Position numbers and translations under genes: made by a program
Shown: positions 1 through 6,300 of the stretch, in pieces
Layout of the letters: each line of letters begins with the position of its first letter
Numbering within the stretch: the first letter of the stretch is position 1
NCBI GenBank assembly: GCA_025963425.1
Contig: JAOPUQ010000383.1
Location: forward strand, 1-11,055
Reading direction: 5' to 3'
Source of the DNA: Modestobacter sp.
Lineage (GTDB): Bacteria; Actinomycetota; Actinomycetes; Mycobacteriales; Geodermatophilaceae
DNA length: 11,055 nt
The notes under the pieces: generated by a model
What the model was told of the DNA's origin: nothing
Database searches by the model: none
The model's input: only the letters and a program-made list of their open reading frames with translations

Positions 1-162
1 GACAACAAGCCGTCCACCGCCGTCCACACCGGTCAGCTCGCGCTCGACCTCGACGAGTCCCAGTACGGACGCGGCCACGGACCCTGCCTGCACGCCGCCA
101 CCAGCGGCGAGCTGGTCGAGATCGCCGGCCACCTCGTCCGCTCCGGCGAGCCCGGTCCGTGA
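1..162 (+). CDS. 3' end of a GAF-domain-like protein, probably truncated
   Basis: Reading frame 1 is open from the window edge to TGA at 160-162, giving 53 residues. The segment around TAVHTG, then LDESQYGRGHGPCLHA and a following VEI, resembles the part of GAF sensor domains seen in actinobacterial GAF-ANTAR proteins, where a Q-Y-x-x-G-x-GPCL motif is typical. In those proteins the domain normally continues for about 60 more residues (an RWP-type motif, then S-x-L-S-V-PL) and is often followed by an ANTAR RNA-binding domain. Here the frame stops about 14 residues after VEI, and I find no continuation in another frame before the next gene. The gene is therefore either a decayed remnant or an unusually short GAF protein. 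The 5' part lies outside the window. The family call is from motif resemblance only and is moderate. Confidence 0.5.
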   Translation, partial: DNKPSTAVHTGQLALDLDESQYGRGHGPCLHAATSGELVEIAGHLVRSGEPGP

Positions 163-176
163 CCTGATCGCGGCCG

Positions 177-197
177 GACCGGTCACCGGCGCCGGTC
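177..197 (+). terminator. Possible hairpin after the GAF-like gene
   Basis: GACCGG (177-182) can pair with CCGGTC (192-197) across a 9-nt loop. A nested alternative is the 12-bp palindrome ACCGGCGCCGGT at 185-196. It lies 14 nt after the stop codon of the GAF-like frame, so it could end that transcript. No T-run follows, as is common in very GC-rich actinobacteria, so the call is weak and the pairing could be chance at this base composition. Confidence 0.25.
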
Positions 198-214
198 GGG
201 CAGGGCACCCCGGG

Positions 215-234
215 GGCGTTCCCGCGGGAACGCC
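215..234. promoter_or_regulatory. 20-bp perfect palindrome, candidate operator
   Basis: GGCGTTCCCG at 215-224 is followed immediately by its exact reverse complement CGGGAACGCC at 225-234. It sits just upstream of the -10-like TAGCGT (244-249) of the next gene and covers the place where a -35 element would fall. That is the typical position of a repressor operator. The core GTTC-N6-GAAC is not the actinobacterial LexA box, which is GAAC-N4-GTTC, and I do not recognise the cognate regulator. Confidence 0.45.
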
Positions 235-243
235 GACCCTGGC

Positions 244-249
244 TAGCGT
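244..249 (+). promoter_or_regulatory. -10-like hexamer for a leaderless start at 258
   Basis: TAGCGT fits the TAnnnT pattern of actinobacterial -10 elements and ends 8 nt before ATG at 258. No Shine-Dalgarno lies between, so transcription probably starts at or next to the ATG. No good -35 is seen; that region is occupied by the palindrome at 215-234. Confidence 0.45.
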
Positions 250-257
250 GCTCGACC

Positions 258-896
258 ATGGCCCCTCCGATCAGTGATGCCGTGGTCGTCGACGTGCTGC
301 GCCGGGTCGACCGCGCGAGCACCCCGCTCCTGCACCGGCTCGGCCGCCCTCCGCAGCTGCCGCCGGCCGAGCGCGCCGCCTGGTGGGCGGAACGGGCGTC
401 CCGGGTCGCCGCCGGGGTGTCCGCGGCCCCGCGCTTCGCCGGCAAGCTCGCCGACCTGCTGCCGCTGCAGAACACGGTGGGGTCCGCCGTGCAGGCGGTG
501 GTCGTCCTGGGCGTGGCGAACGAGCACGGCGTCACCGACCCCGCCGCCCGGGTGGCCCTGCTGGCCCGCGTGCTGCTGAACCGGGACCTGACCACCGAGC
601 GGGTCGAGCCGCTGCTGCAGCGGGCCAAGGGCACCTACGCCGAGGAGGCCCTCGGCGCCCGCGAGCAGCGCCGCGGCCTGCGCGGCAACGCCCGCACGGT
701 GTGGCGGCTGGCCCGGCTCCTGGGCCGGATCGACGACTCCCTCGACGAACGCCCCAAGGGCAAGCTGCGCCACCGGGCCCTGGCGAACCTGCCGGTGGTC
801 GGCGTGCTGGGTGGCTACGCCGCCGAGCGCGAGGGGCTGCGCCGGTCCGCGGCCCGGGCCGACGCCGACCTCAGCGGGACACCGCTCCCCCGCTGA
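258..896 (+). CDS. EcsC-like conserved hypothetical protein
   Basis: This is a 212-residue protein that I cannot assign firmly. The middle (about residues 68-95, with QNTVGSAVQ and then VVVLGVANEHGV) and the C-terminal stretch (about 173-198, LPVVGVLGGYAAER) have the layout of EcsC-family proteins. In that family a hydrophobic, glycine-rich helix pair precedes a final I/L-P-V-V-G motif. EcsC-family function is poorly defined. There is no signal peptide and no convincing full transmembrane helix, so it is probably soluble or membrane-peripheral. The ATG at 258 is chosen because a -10-like TAGCGT ends 8 nt before it, consistent with a leaderless mRNA, and because the protein begins sensibly there. 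It is convergent with metF, with only 13 bp between the two stop codons and no obvious terminator in that gap. Coding reality is well supported by length and GC3; the family call is tentative. Confidence 0.75.
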   Translation: MAPPISDAVVVDVLRRVDRASTPLLHRLGRPPQLPPAERAAWWAERASRVAAGVSAAPRFAGKLADLLPLQNTVGSAVQAVVVLGVANEHGVTDPAARVALLARVLLNRDLTTERVEPLLQRAKGTYAEEALGAREQRRGLRGNARTVWRLARLLGRIDDSLDERPKGKLRHRALANLPVVGVLGGYAAEREGLRRSAARADADLSGTPLPR

Positions 897-909
897 GAAC
901 TCGGTAGCG

Positions 910-1821
910 TCAGCCGGCGGCGACCGGCGCGCGGGTGCCGACCAGGTTCTCGTACACCTCGCGCGTCGCCGTCGACCGGTTCATGGTGATGAAGTGGATG
1001 CCGGGCACGCCCTCGGCGAGCAGCTCCCGGCACATCGCCGTCGCCACCTCCACCCCGAGCTCGCGCACCGCACGCTTGTCCTCCGGCCGGTCGCCGTCCA
1101 GCGCGGCGAAGCGGTCGGCCAGCTCGGCCGGGAACGCCTGACCGGACAGCTGCACGATCCGGGAGATCTGCCGGGCACTGGTCACCGGCATCACGCCGGC
1201 GAGCAACGGGACGTCGCAGCCCCGGGCGGCCACCCGGTCGCGCAGCCGCAGGTAGTCCTCGACCCGGAAGAACATCTGGGTGATCGCGAAGTCCGCGCCG
1301 GCCCGGCACTTGGCCACGAACATCTCGGTGTCGGTCTCGAAGTCCACCGACCGCGGGTGCCGCTCGGGGAAGGCGGCGACGCCGACCGAGAAGTCGCCGA
1401 TCGACCTGATCAGCTCCACCAGCTCGGCGGCGTAGCGCAGCCCCTGCGGATGGGCCACCCACTCGGCCTGCGGGTCGGCGCCCGGCGGGTCGCCGCGCAG
1501 CGCCAGCAGGTTGCGCACCCCGGCCGCGGCCAGCCGGCTCACGACGTGCCGCAGCTCGGCCACGCTGTGGTCGACCGCGGTCAGGTGGGCCAGCGGCAGC
1601 ATCGTGGTCTCCGCGGCGATCCGCTCGGTCACCGCGACGGTGCCCTCCCGGGTGGAGCCGCCCGCGCCGTAGGTGACCGAGACGAACGAGGGCCGCAGCC
1701 GCTCCAGCTGGCGCAGCGCCGTCCACAGCTGGGCCTCGGCCGCGTCGTCCTTGGGCGGGAAGAACTCGAAGGACCACGTCGGCCGCTGCCGGTCGAGCAA
1801 CTCGCGCACGGTGCCGGTCAC
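910..1821 (-). CDS. metF: Methylenetetrahydrofolate reductase
   Basis: A 303-residue TIM-barrel flavoprotein that reduces 5,10-methylene-THF to 5-methyl-THF for methionine synthesis in the cytoplasm. Length matches the bacterial MetF family (about 300). Family motifs are in order: SFEFFPPK at 17-24 (E19 corresponds to the catalytic Glu28 of E. coli MetF), VTYGAGGST at 49-57, LLALRGDPP at 105-113 (D111 matches the flavin-contacting Asp120), TQMFF at 181-185 and LLAGVMPV at 206-213. The GTG start at 1819-1821 places the first motif as in homologues. A TAGTCT -10 lies 8 nt upstream, and no Shine-Dalgarno is seen, which suggests a leaderless transcript. The open frame continues upstream, but that stretch is Arg/Pro/Gly-rich and unlike MetF. 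It is divergent from crtE. By position it corresponds to M. tuberculosis Rv2172c, upstream of idsA2, as I recall that locus. Nothing is missing from the catalytic set I can check. Confidence 0.95.
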   Translation of the reverse strand: MTGTVRELLDRQRPTWSFEFFPPKDDAAEAQLWTALRQLERLRPSFVSVTYGAGGSTREGTVAVTERIAAETTMLPLAHLTAVDHSVAELRHVVSRLAAAGVRNLLALRGDPPGADPQAEWVAHPQGLRYAAELVELIRSIGDFSVGVAAFPERHPRSVDFETDTEMFVAKCRAGADFAITQMFFRVEDYLRLRDRVAARGCDVPLLAGVMPVTSARQISRIVQLSGQAFPAELADRFAALDGDRPEDKRAVRELGVEVATAMCRELLAEGVPGIHFITMNRSTATREVYENLVGTRAPVAAG

Positions 1822-1829
1822 GACCCCAG

Positions 1830-1835
1830 AGACTA
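1830..1835 (-). promoter_or_regulatory. -10-like hexamer for a leaderless metF start
   Basis: Read on the minus strand this is TAGTCT, ending 8 nt before the metF GTG (1821-1819). It is the same arrangement as at the other gene starts in the window. No convincing -35 is present. Confidence 0.5.
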
Positions 1836-1916
1836 CGTGCGGCGGGCCCGGCCCCCGGCACCCGCGGGTCCTGCCACGCGGCTGCATCCACGGGGGCGGC
1901 CCGGGGCGAAGGAGGA

Positions 1917-1933
1917 CCGGTTCGGCGAACCGG
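1917..1933. promoter_or_regulatory. 17-bp inverted repeat in the metF-crtE intergenic region
   Basis: CCGGTTCG (1917-1924) and CGAACCGG (1926-1933) are exact reverse complements around a single G. The repeat lies within the roughly 250-bp divergent region between metF (starts 1821) and crtE (starts 2072). It is about 96 bp upstream of the metF start and 139 bp upstream of crtE, so it could be an operator serving either promoter or a short hairpin. A strong Shine-Dalgarno-like GGAGGA (1911-1916) precedes it, but no start codon follows at a usable distance. The rest of this intergenic stretch shows no gene, RNA or repeat that I can support. Confidence 0.35.
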
Positions 1934-2059
1934 CCACCACGGCCCCGCACAGCAGCACCACGGCGCCCGGACGTCCGCTCCCGGCGCGGGAGGAGACCGT
2001 CCATGAGCCGGCGCCCGGCACCGTCCCCGCTGAGCAGGCCGTGTTCCATCGAGTTGCGC

Positions 2060-2065
2060 GATACT
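2060..2065 (+). promoter_or_regulatory. -10-like hexamer for the crtE-crtI-crtB operon
   Basis: GATACT ends 6 nt before GTG at 2072. It is a one-mismatch version of TANNNT/TATACT and stands out because GAT, ACT and TTG would be unusual codons here. The reading supports a non-coding promoter rather than a translated N-terminal extension from ATG 2003. Confidence 0.4.
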
Positions 2066-2071
2066 GGCCGG

Positions 2072-3205
2072 GTGACCGCCGGCACGCAGCACCGCGAGCC
2101 CTCCGCCCGCCCCCCGGATCCGGCGCTGGCCGCCGCCCACGTCGACCGGGTCCGGGACGCCGTCGCGGCAGCCCTGGCCGACTTCCTCCAGGCCCAGCGC
2201 ACCACCCTGGCCGGGATGGACCCGTCGCTGACGCCGGTCGTCGACGAGGTGTGCGCGCTGGCCGAGGGGGGGAAGCGGCTGCGCCCGCTGTTCGCCTACT
2301 GGGGCTGGCGCGGGGTGGCCGCCGACGCACCGGGCCCCGCCGAGGACGACGCCGCCGTGCTGCGCGCGGTGGCCGCCCTGGAGTTCGTGCACGCCAGCGC
2401 CCTGGTCCATGACGACGTCATGGACGGCGCGGTCACCCGCCGCGGCCGGCCGGCCACCCACGTCGGCTTCGCCGGCCGGCACGGGGACGGCGACCTGACC
2501 GGTGACGGCGACTCCTTCGGCGTCGGCGCGGCGATCCTGGTCGGCGACCTGGCGCTGGTGTGGTCCGACGAGCTGCTGCGCCGCTCGGGCATCACCGCCC
2601 CGGCGCTCGGCCGGGTCCGCGGCGTCTGGGACACCATGCGCACCGAGGTGACCGCCGGGCAGTACCTGGACCTGCTGCGGGCCGCCGGCGGGCTGCCCGG
2701 CCCCAGGGGTGCGCTCACCGTCGCCCGCTACAAGAGCGCCGGGTACACCGTCCAGCGTCCACTGCAGATCGGCGCCGCGATCGCCGGCACCTGGCCGCGG
2801 ATCGCCGACGTCTACAGCTCCATCGGGCTGCCGCTGGGCGAGGCGTTCCAGCTGCGGGACGACGTCCTGGGCGTGTTCGGCGACCCTGCGGTCACCGGCA
2901 AGTCCGCCGACGACGACCTGCGCGAGGGCAAGCAGACCCTGCTCATCGCCCTCGCCGAGGAGCAGGCCGACGCGGCCGGCCGGCGGCTGCTGGCCGATTC
3001 CCTCGGCGACCCCGCCGCGAGCCCCGACCAGCTGCAGGCGCTGCGCGACCTGATCGAGGACACCGGCGCACGCGCCCGGGTCGAGGAACGGATCGCCGAG
3101 CGCACCGGGCTGGCCCGCACCGCCATCTCCGAGGCCCCGATCGCCGCGGACGCCCGGGCCGCGCTCGACGCGCTGGCCGTCGCCGCCACCACGCGAGCGG
3201 CATGA
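2072..3205 (+). CDS. crtE: Geranylgeranyl diphosphate synthase (IdsA2-type)
   Basis: An all-alpha trans-polyprenyl synthase, 377 residues, that condenses IPP with allylic diphosphates, most likely to C20 GGPP, the carotenoid precursor. Motifs seen: GGKRLRP 66-72 (IPP binding), first Asp-rich motif DDVMD 114-118, KSAGYT 221-226, and second Asp-rich motif within LRDDVLG 261-267. Small residues (S109, A110) precede the first Asp motif, which fits products longer than C15; chain length is inferred. An insert rich in Gly/Asp (about 133-150) is also seen in IdsA-type enzymes. Start choice: GTG 2072 with a -10 at 2060-2065 (leaderless). The alternative ATG at 2003 has a good AGGAG at 1991-1995 and would add 23 residues, but that extension contains rare codons (TGT, TTG, GAT, ACT). 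It heads the operon; its stop overlaps a tiny ORF leading into crtI. By synteny it equals idsA2 (Rv2173). Confidence 0.9.
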   Translation: MTAGTQHREPSARPPDPALAAAHVDRVRDAVAAALADFLQAQRTTLAGMDPSLTPVVDEVCALAEGGKRLRPLFAYWGWRGVAADAPGPAEDDAAVLRAVAALEFVHASALVHDDVMDGAVTRRGRPATHVGFAGRHGDGDLTGDGDSFGVGAAILVGDLALVWSDELLRRSGITAPALGRVRGVWDTMRTEVTAGQYLDLLRAAGGLPGPRGALTVARYKSAGYTVQRPLQIGAAIAGTWPRIADVYSSIGLPLGEAFQLRDDVLGVFGDPAVTGKSADDDLREGKQTLLIALAEEQADAAGRRLLADSLGDPAASPDQLQALRDLIEDTGARARVEERIAERTGLARTAISEAPIAADARAALDALAVAATTRAA

Positions 3206-3231
3206 CCACGACCACCTCCGGCGACCAGTGA
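3202..3231 (+). other. 9-codon ORF bridging crtE and crtI
   Basis: ATG at 3202 overlaps the crtE stop (ATGA, 3202-3205). It reads nine codons (MTTTTSGDQ) and ends at TGA 3229-3231, which overlaps the crtI GTG (3228-3230, GTGA). It could be a coupling or leader ORF that carries terminating ribosomes from crtE to crtI, since crtI has no Shine-Dalgarno of its own. Alternatively MTTTTSG may be the original N-terminus of CrtI, separated from it by an indel of one or two bases (natural or sequencing error). I cannot tell these apart from the sequence. Confidence 0.4.
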
Positions 3232-4733
3232 GGCGCAGGCTGCGCACCGTTCCCGGCCGCACCGACCGGGTCGTCGTCGTCGGCGCCGGGCTGGCCGGGT
3301 TGTCGGCCGCGCTCCGGCTGCGCGGCGCCGGCCGCGAGGTCACCGTGGTCGAGCGGGCCACCGGACCCGGCGGCCGCGCGGGCCGGGTCGAGCGGGCCGG
3401 CTACTTCCTGGACACCGGCCCCTCGGTCTTCACCGCCCCCGAGCTGGTGGACGACGCGCTGGCCGCTGTCGGCGAGCGGCTGTCCGACCGGGTGACCCTG
3501 ACGCCGCTGGCCACCACCTATCGGGCGCGGTACGCCGACGGCTCGTCCCTGGACGTGCACGCCGACCGCGACGCCTTCGCCGCCGAGGTGGAGCGGGTCT
3601 GCGGGCCGGCCCAGGCGGTGGAGCTGCGCCGCTACCTGGCCCACCTGGCCGAGCTGCACCGCGTCCAGCTGCCGGTCTTCATCGACCGCAATCTGGACTC
3701 GCCGCTGGACCTGCTCGGCCCCGAGCTGGTCCAGCTGGCCCGGATGGGTGGCTTCCGCACCCTGTCCCGGCACGTCGACCGGTACTTCACCGACGACCGG
3801 CTGCGCCGGCTGTTCAGCTTCCAGGCCCTCTACGCCGGCGTCTCGCCGTTCCGGGCGATCGCCGCCTACGCCGTCATCGCCCAGCTGGACATCGGCGCGG
3901 GCGTCTGGCACCCGCGGGGCGGGATCGCCGCCGTCCCCGCCGCGATGGCCGCCGCGGCCGCCGGCGCCGGGGTGGAGTTCCGCTACGGCGCCGGGGTCCA
4001 GCGGCTCGAGGTGTCCGGACGCCGGGTCACCGGGGTCTGCCTGGACGGCGGGGAGCGGTTGCCCGCCGACGCCGTCGTGGTCACCGTCGACCAGCCGCAC
4101 CTGCTGGTGCCCGGGCTGCGGCCCCCGCGCCGGCCGGTGTACTCACCGTCCTGCGTGGCGCTGCACCTGGGCGTACGGGCCGAGCTGCCCGGCCAGGAGC
4201 ACCACACGATCAGCTTCGGGGCGTCCTGGCGGCAGGTGTTCGACGAGCTGACCCGCGACGGCCGCCCGATGAGCGACCCGAGCCTGCTGGTCAGCATGCC
4301 GTCGGTGACCGACCGGTCGCTGGCCCCCGACGGCGGGCAGGTGCTCTCCGTCGTGGCCCCGACCCCGAACCTGGACCGCCGCAGCGGCGGCAACCCCGAC
4401 CTGGACTGGCCGGCGCTGACCCCGCGCTACCGGGACGAGGTGCTGGCCACCCTGGAGGCCCGCGGCTGGACCGGGCTGACCGGCGCCATCGAGGTCGAGG
4501 AGGTGCTCGACCCGCTGGACTGGGCGGCCCAGGGCATGGCCGCGGGCACCCCGTTCGCGCTGGCACACACCTTCGGCCAGACCGGCCCCTTCCGCCCGCC
4601 GGCGCTGCCCCGCAGCGGCCCGGAGAACGTGGTGCTGGCCGGGTCGTCGGTGCAGCCGGGCGTCGGCGTCCCGATGGTGGTGATCAGCGGCCGGCTGGCC
4701 GCCGAGCGGATCACCGGGCGGGTGCCGGCGTGA
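3228..4733 (+). CDS. crtI: Phytoene desaturase
   Basis: A 501-residue FAD-dependent amine-oxidase-fold enzyme of the CrtI family, which converts phytoene to lycopene by successive desaturations at the membrane surface. The N-terminal dinucleotide-binding motif is clear: VVVVGAGLAGL at 15-25 (GxGxxG 19-24), E42 at the end of the second strand, and GPGGRAG 46-52. DTGPSVFT at 62-69 is typical of carotene desaturases, and the C-terminal PGVGVPMVV motif is the family's FAD-binding signature. Length is usual (about 490-510). Start GTG 3228 has no Shine-Dalgarno; it probably depends on translational coupling from crtE through the 9-codon ORF at 3202-3231. Its stop overlaps the crtB start by 4 bp (GTGA, 4730-4733). 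The number of desaturation steps cannot be read from the sequence; placement between crtE and crtB, with a lycopene cyclase nearby, makes four-step lycopene formation most likely. Confidence 0.93.
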   Translation: MRRRLRTVPGRTDRVVVVGAGLAGLSAALRLRGAGREVTVVERATGPGGRAGRVERAGYFLDTGPSVFTAPELVDDALAAVGERLSDRVTLTPLATTYRARYADGSSLDVHADRDAFAAEVERVCGPAQAVELRRYLAHLAELHRVQLPVFIDRNLDSPLDLLGPELVQLARMGGFRTLSRHVDRYFTDDRLRRLFSFQALYAGVSPFRAIAAYAVIAQLDIGAGVWHPRGGIAAVPAAMAAAAAGAGVEFRYGAGVQRLEVSGRRVTGVCLDGGERLPADAVVVTVDQPHLLVPGLRPPRRPVYSPSCVALHLGVRAELPGQEHHTISFGASWRQVFDELTRDGRPMSDPSLLVSMPSVTDRSLAPDGGQVLSVVAPTPNLDRRSGGNPDLDWPALTPRYRDEVLATLEARGWTGLTGAIEVEEVLDPLDWAAQGMAAGTPFALAHTFGQTGPFRPPALPRSGPENVVLAGSSVQPGVGVPMVVISGRLAAERITGRVPA

Positions 4734-5716
4734 CCGCAGCTTCCTCCCGGCCCACCCCACCGCCGGCACCGGCGGTCCCACCGGCCACGCAGGCCGGACG
4801 GCAGGCCGCCCTGGAGGCCGCCTACCGGCACTGCGCGGCCATCGCCGCCGAGCACGGCAAGAGCTACCACCTGGCCACCCGGCTGCTCACCCCCGATCGC
4901 CGGCCGGCCGTGCACGCCCTCTACGCCGCGGCGCGCACCGCCGACGACCTGGTCGACGTCCCCGGCGCGGACCCGGCCGGCGACCTCGCCGCCTGGTCGC
5001 GGGCCACGCTGGAGGAGCTGGAGGCCGGCTGGTCGGCCGACCCGGTACGGCTGGCGCTGGTGGACACCGTGCGCCGGTACGACATCCCGCTGGAGCACCT
5101 CGTCGACTTCCTGGCCGCCATGACCAGCGACCTCGAGGTCACCGGCTACGCCGACCTGGATGCCCTGGACCGGTACATGTGGGGGTCGGCGTCGGTGATC
5201 GGGCTGCAGGTGCTGCCCGTGCTGGGCACCGCGCCGGGCGTCGCCCGGGAGGAGGCCGCGCCGCACGCCATCGCCCTGGGCGAGGCCTTCCAGCTGACCA
5301 ACTTCCTGCGCGACGTCGGCGAGGACGTCGACCGCGGCCGGGTCTACCTGCCCGAGGACATGATGGCCGCGCACGGGGTGACCCGTGAGCAGCTGGCCGC
5401 CAAGCGCTACGACGCCGGGTTCCGCCGGCTGATGCGCGAGATGGTGGCCGTGACCCGCCGTCGGTACGACGACGCGGCACCGGGCACCCCGCTGCTGGCC
5501 GCTGAGTCCCGGGACTGCGTCCGCGCCGCCACCGACCTCTACGGCGGCATCCTCACCGAGATCGAGCGGGCCGACTACCGGGTGCTCGACCGGCGCGTGC
5601 GGGTGCCCAGGCCACGCCGCCTGGCCGTGTTCGCCCGGCGGTTGACCGCCGCCCAGCTCGCCAGGGTGAGGGTCACCATGGCGAAGCCGAAGAGCAGGTC
5701 CTCCACCGGCGCGTAG
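4730..5716 (+). CDS. crtB: Phytoene synthase
   Basis: A 328-residue squalene/phytoene-synthase-fold enzyme that joins two GGPP head to head to give phytoene. Both Mg2+-binding Asp-rich regions are present: DDLVD at 72-76 and DVGED at 195-199 within the family stretch NFLRDVGEDVDRGR. Other markers are the YHLATRLL region (46-53) and YGGIL (271-275). An N-terminal Pro/Ala-rich leader of about 22 residues is probably disordered. The GTG start overlaps the crtI stop by 4 bp, so translation is coupled. The unusual point is the 3' end: from about residue 283 onward the gene lies opposite crtYd, which runs the other way (142-bp overlap, 5575-5716). The last roughly 25 residues (after PRRLAVFARR) look like read-through of the antisense of CrtYd's third membrane helix rather than conserved CrtB sequence. 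Confidence 0.93.
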   Translation: MTAASSRPTPPPAPAVPPATQAGRQAALEAAYRHCAAIAAEHGKSYHLATRLLTPDRRPAVHALYAAARTADDLVDVPGADPAGDLAAWSRATLEELEAGWSADPVRLALVDTVRRYDIPLEHLVDFLAAMTSDLEVTGYADLDALDRYMWGSASVIGLQVLPVLGTAPGVAREEAAPHAIALGEAFQLTNFLRDVGEDVDRGRVYLPEDMMAAHGVTREQLAAKRYDAGFRRLMREMVAVTRRRYDDAAPGTPLLAAESRDCVRAATDLYGGILTEIERADYRVLDRRVRVPRPRRLAVFARRLTAAQLARVRVTMAKPKSRSSTGA

Positions 5717-5922
5717 GCGATGCGCAGGCCCCAGATGGCCGACGGGTCGTAGGTGACCACGTCGAGCCCGGTGAGCACGCCGTTCATCAGCAGCTGGAAG
5801 ACCAGCACGATGGCGTAGGCCACCCAGAAGACCCGGCGGGTGACCAGCCGGGTGCGGTAGACGGCCAGGTCCATCACCAGGACGGCGACCACCGCCAGGA
5901 CCGCCAGCGCGGAGTAGCTCAT
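5575..5922 (-). CDS. crtYd: Lycopene cyclase subunit, CrtYd-type (second half)
   Basis: A 115-residue integral membrane protein with three helices (about 4-24, 32-57 and 72-93) and a basic C-terminal tail. APVEDLLF at 72-79 is the PxE(E/D)xxF signature shared by both halves of heterodimeric carotenoid cyclases. With CrtYc it should form the lycopene cyclase at the membrane. From the family, the pair may be a C40 beta-cyclase (CrtYc/Yd) or a C50 cyclase (CrtYe/Yf). No lycopene elongase (CrtEb) gene is in the window, which favours the C40 reading weakly. The ATG overlaps the crtYc stop by 4 bp (ATGA, 5919-5922). The Arg-rich tail after NRR (about 95-115) is encoded opposite the crtB C-terminus and is probably incidental. 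The end-on overlap with crtB leaves no room for a terminator between the two operons. Confidence 0.85.
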   Translation of the reverse strand: MSYSALAVLAVVAVLVMDLAVYRTRLVTRRVFWVAYAIVLVFQLLMNGVLTGLDVVTYDPSAIWGLRIAYAPVEDLLFGFAMVTLTLASWAAVNRRANTARRRGLGTRTRRSSTR

Positions 5923-6278
5923 GCCCTGCGCACCGGAGGCTCGGCCTCATCCGCCGGGTAGCCGGCGTCCCAGCCGGTGACCTTCCGCACCGCCTCCAGC
6001 GCCAGCACCGCGCAGACGGGGACGACGAGGAAGAACAGCACCTCCTCCGGCGGCATCCCCCCGGGTAGGCGGACGCCGAGGGTGCGGGTGTCGCTGTAGT
6101 TCCAGTGGCCGGCGGAGATGGCGTAGAGCACCCACACCACGAAGACCACGAACTCCGGCAGCACCGCCAGCAGCAACCGGCGCCAGCGGGCGTAGACGCG
6201 CACCCCGAGCAGCAGCTCCAGCGGCGCGGTGACCGCCAGGCAGCCGACCAGCAGCCCCAGGTAGGTCAGGTGCGCCAT
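5919..6278 (-). CDS. crtYc: Lycopene cyclase subunit, CrtYc-type (first half)
   Basis: A 119-residue membrane protein with three predicted helices (about 3-25, 33-55 and 78-100). The motif MPPEEVLFF just before the third helix is the PxEExxF signature of the CrtYc/CarR-type cyclases. The HWNYS stretch after the second helix is also typical of this family. It needs the CrtYd partner, encoded immediately downstream with a 4-bp overlap, to cyclise lycopene ends. ATG 6278 is the first start after the regulator stop at 6301, leaving a 22-bp gap; I see no clear Shine-Dalgarno there, so it may be coupled to the upstream gene. It is second in a three-gene minus-strand operon headed by the Rv2175c-like regulator. 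Beta-cyclase versus C50-cyclase specificity is not decided by the sequence. Confidence 0.85.
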   Translation of the reverse strand: MAHLTYLGLLVGCLAVTAPLELLLGVRVYARWRRLLLAVLPEFVVFVVWVLYAISAGHWNYSDTRTLGVRLPGGMPPEEVLFFLVVPVCAVLALEAVRKVTGWDAGYPADEAEPPVRRA

Positions 6279-6300
6279 CGGGGAGCCGGCGTCGGCGGTG

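Noticed and set aside
1909..1933. Small ORF after the GGAGGA at 1911-1916
   Set aside because: No ATG, GTG or TTG follows within a usable 4-12 nt.
2003..2071. Alternative crtE start at ATG 2003 with AGGAG at 1991-1995
   Set aside because: The added 23 residues use several codons rare in this genome (TGT, TTG, GAT, ACT) and are unlike prenyl synthases; the promoter-like GATACT lies within it. It remains possible, because the ribosome site is good.
1822..2071. SAM or cobalamin riboswitch before metF
   Set aside because: I see no conserved riboswitch core, and the metF -10 box 8 nt before GTG leaves no leader RNA to hold one.
815..3361. Long minus-strand open frame (848 codons) across metF, crtE and the start of crtI
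   Set aside because: It is a GC-bias shadow: low-complexity Gly/Arg/Ala/Pro protein, antisense to crtE and out of frame with metF, both of which have full motif sets.
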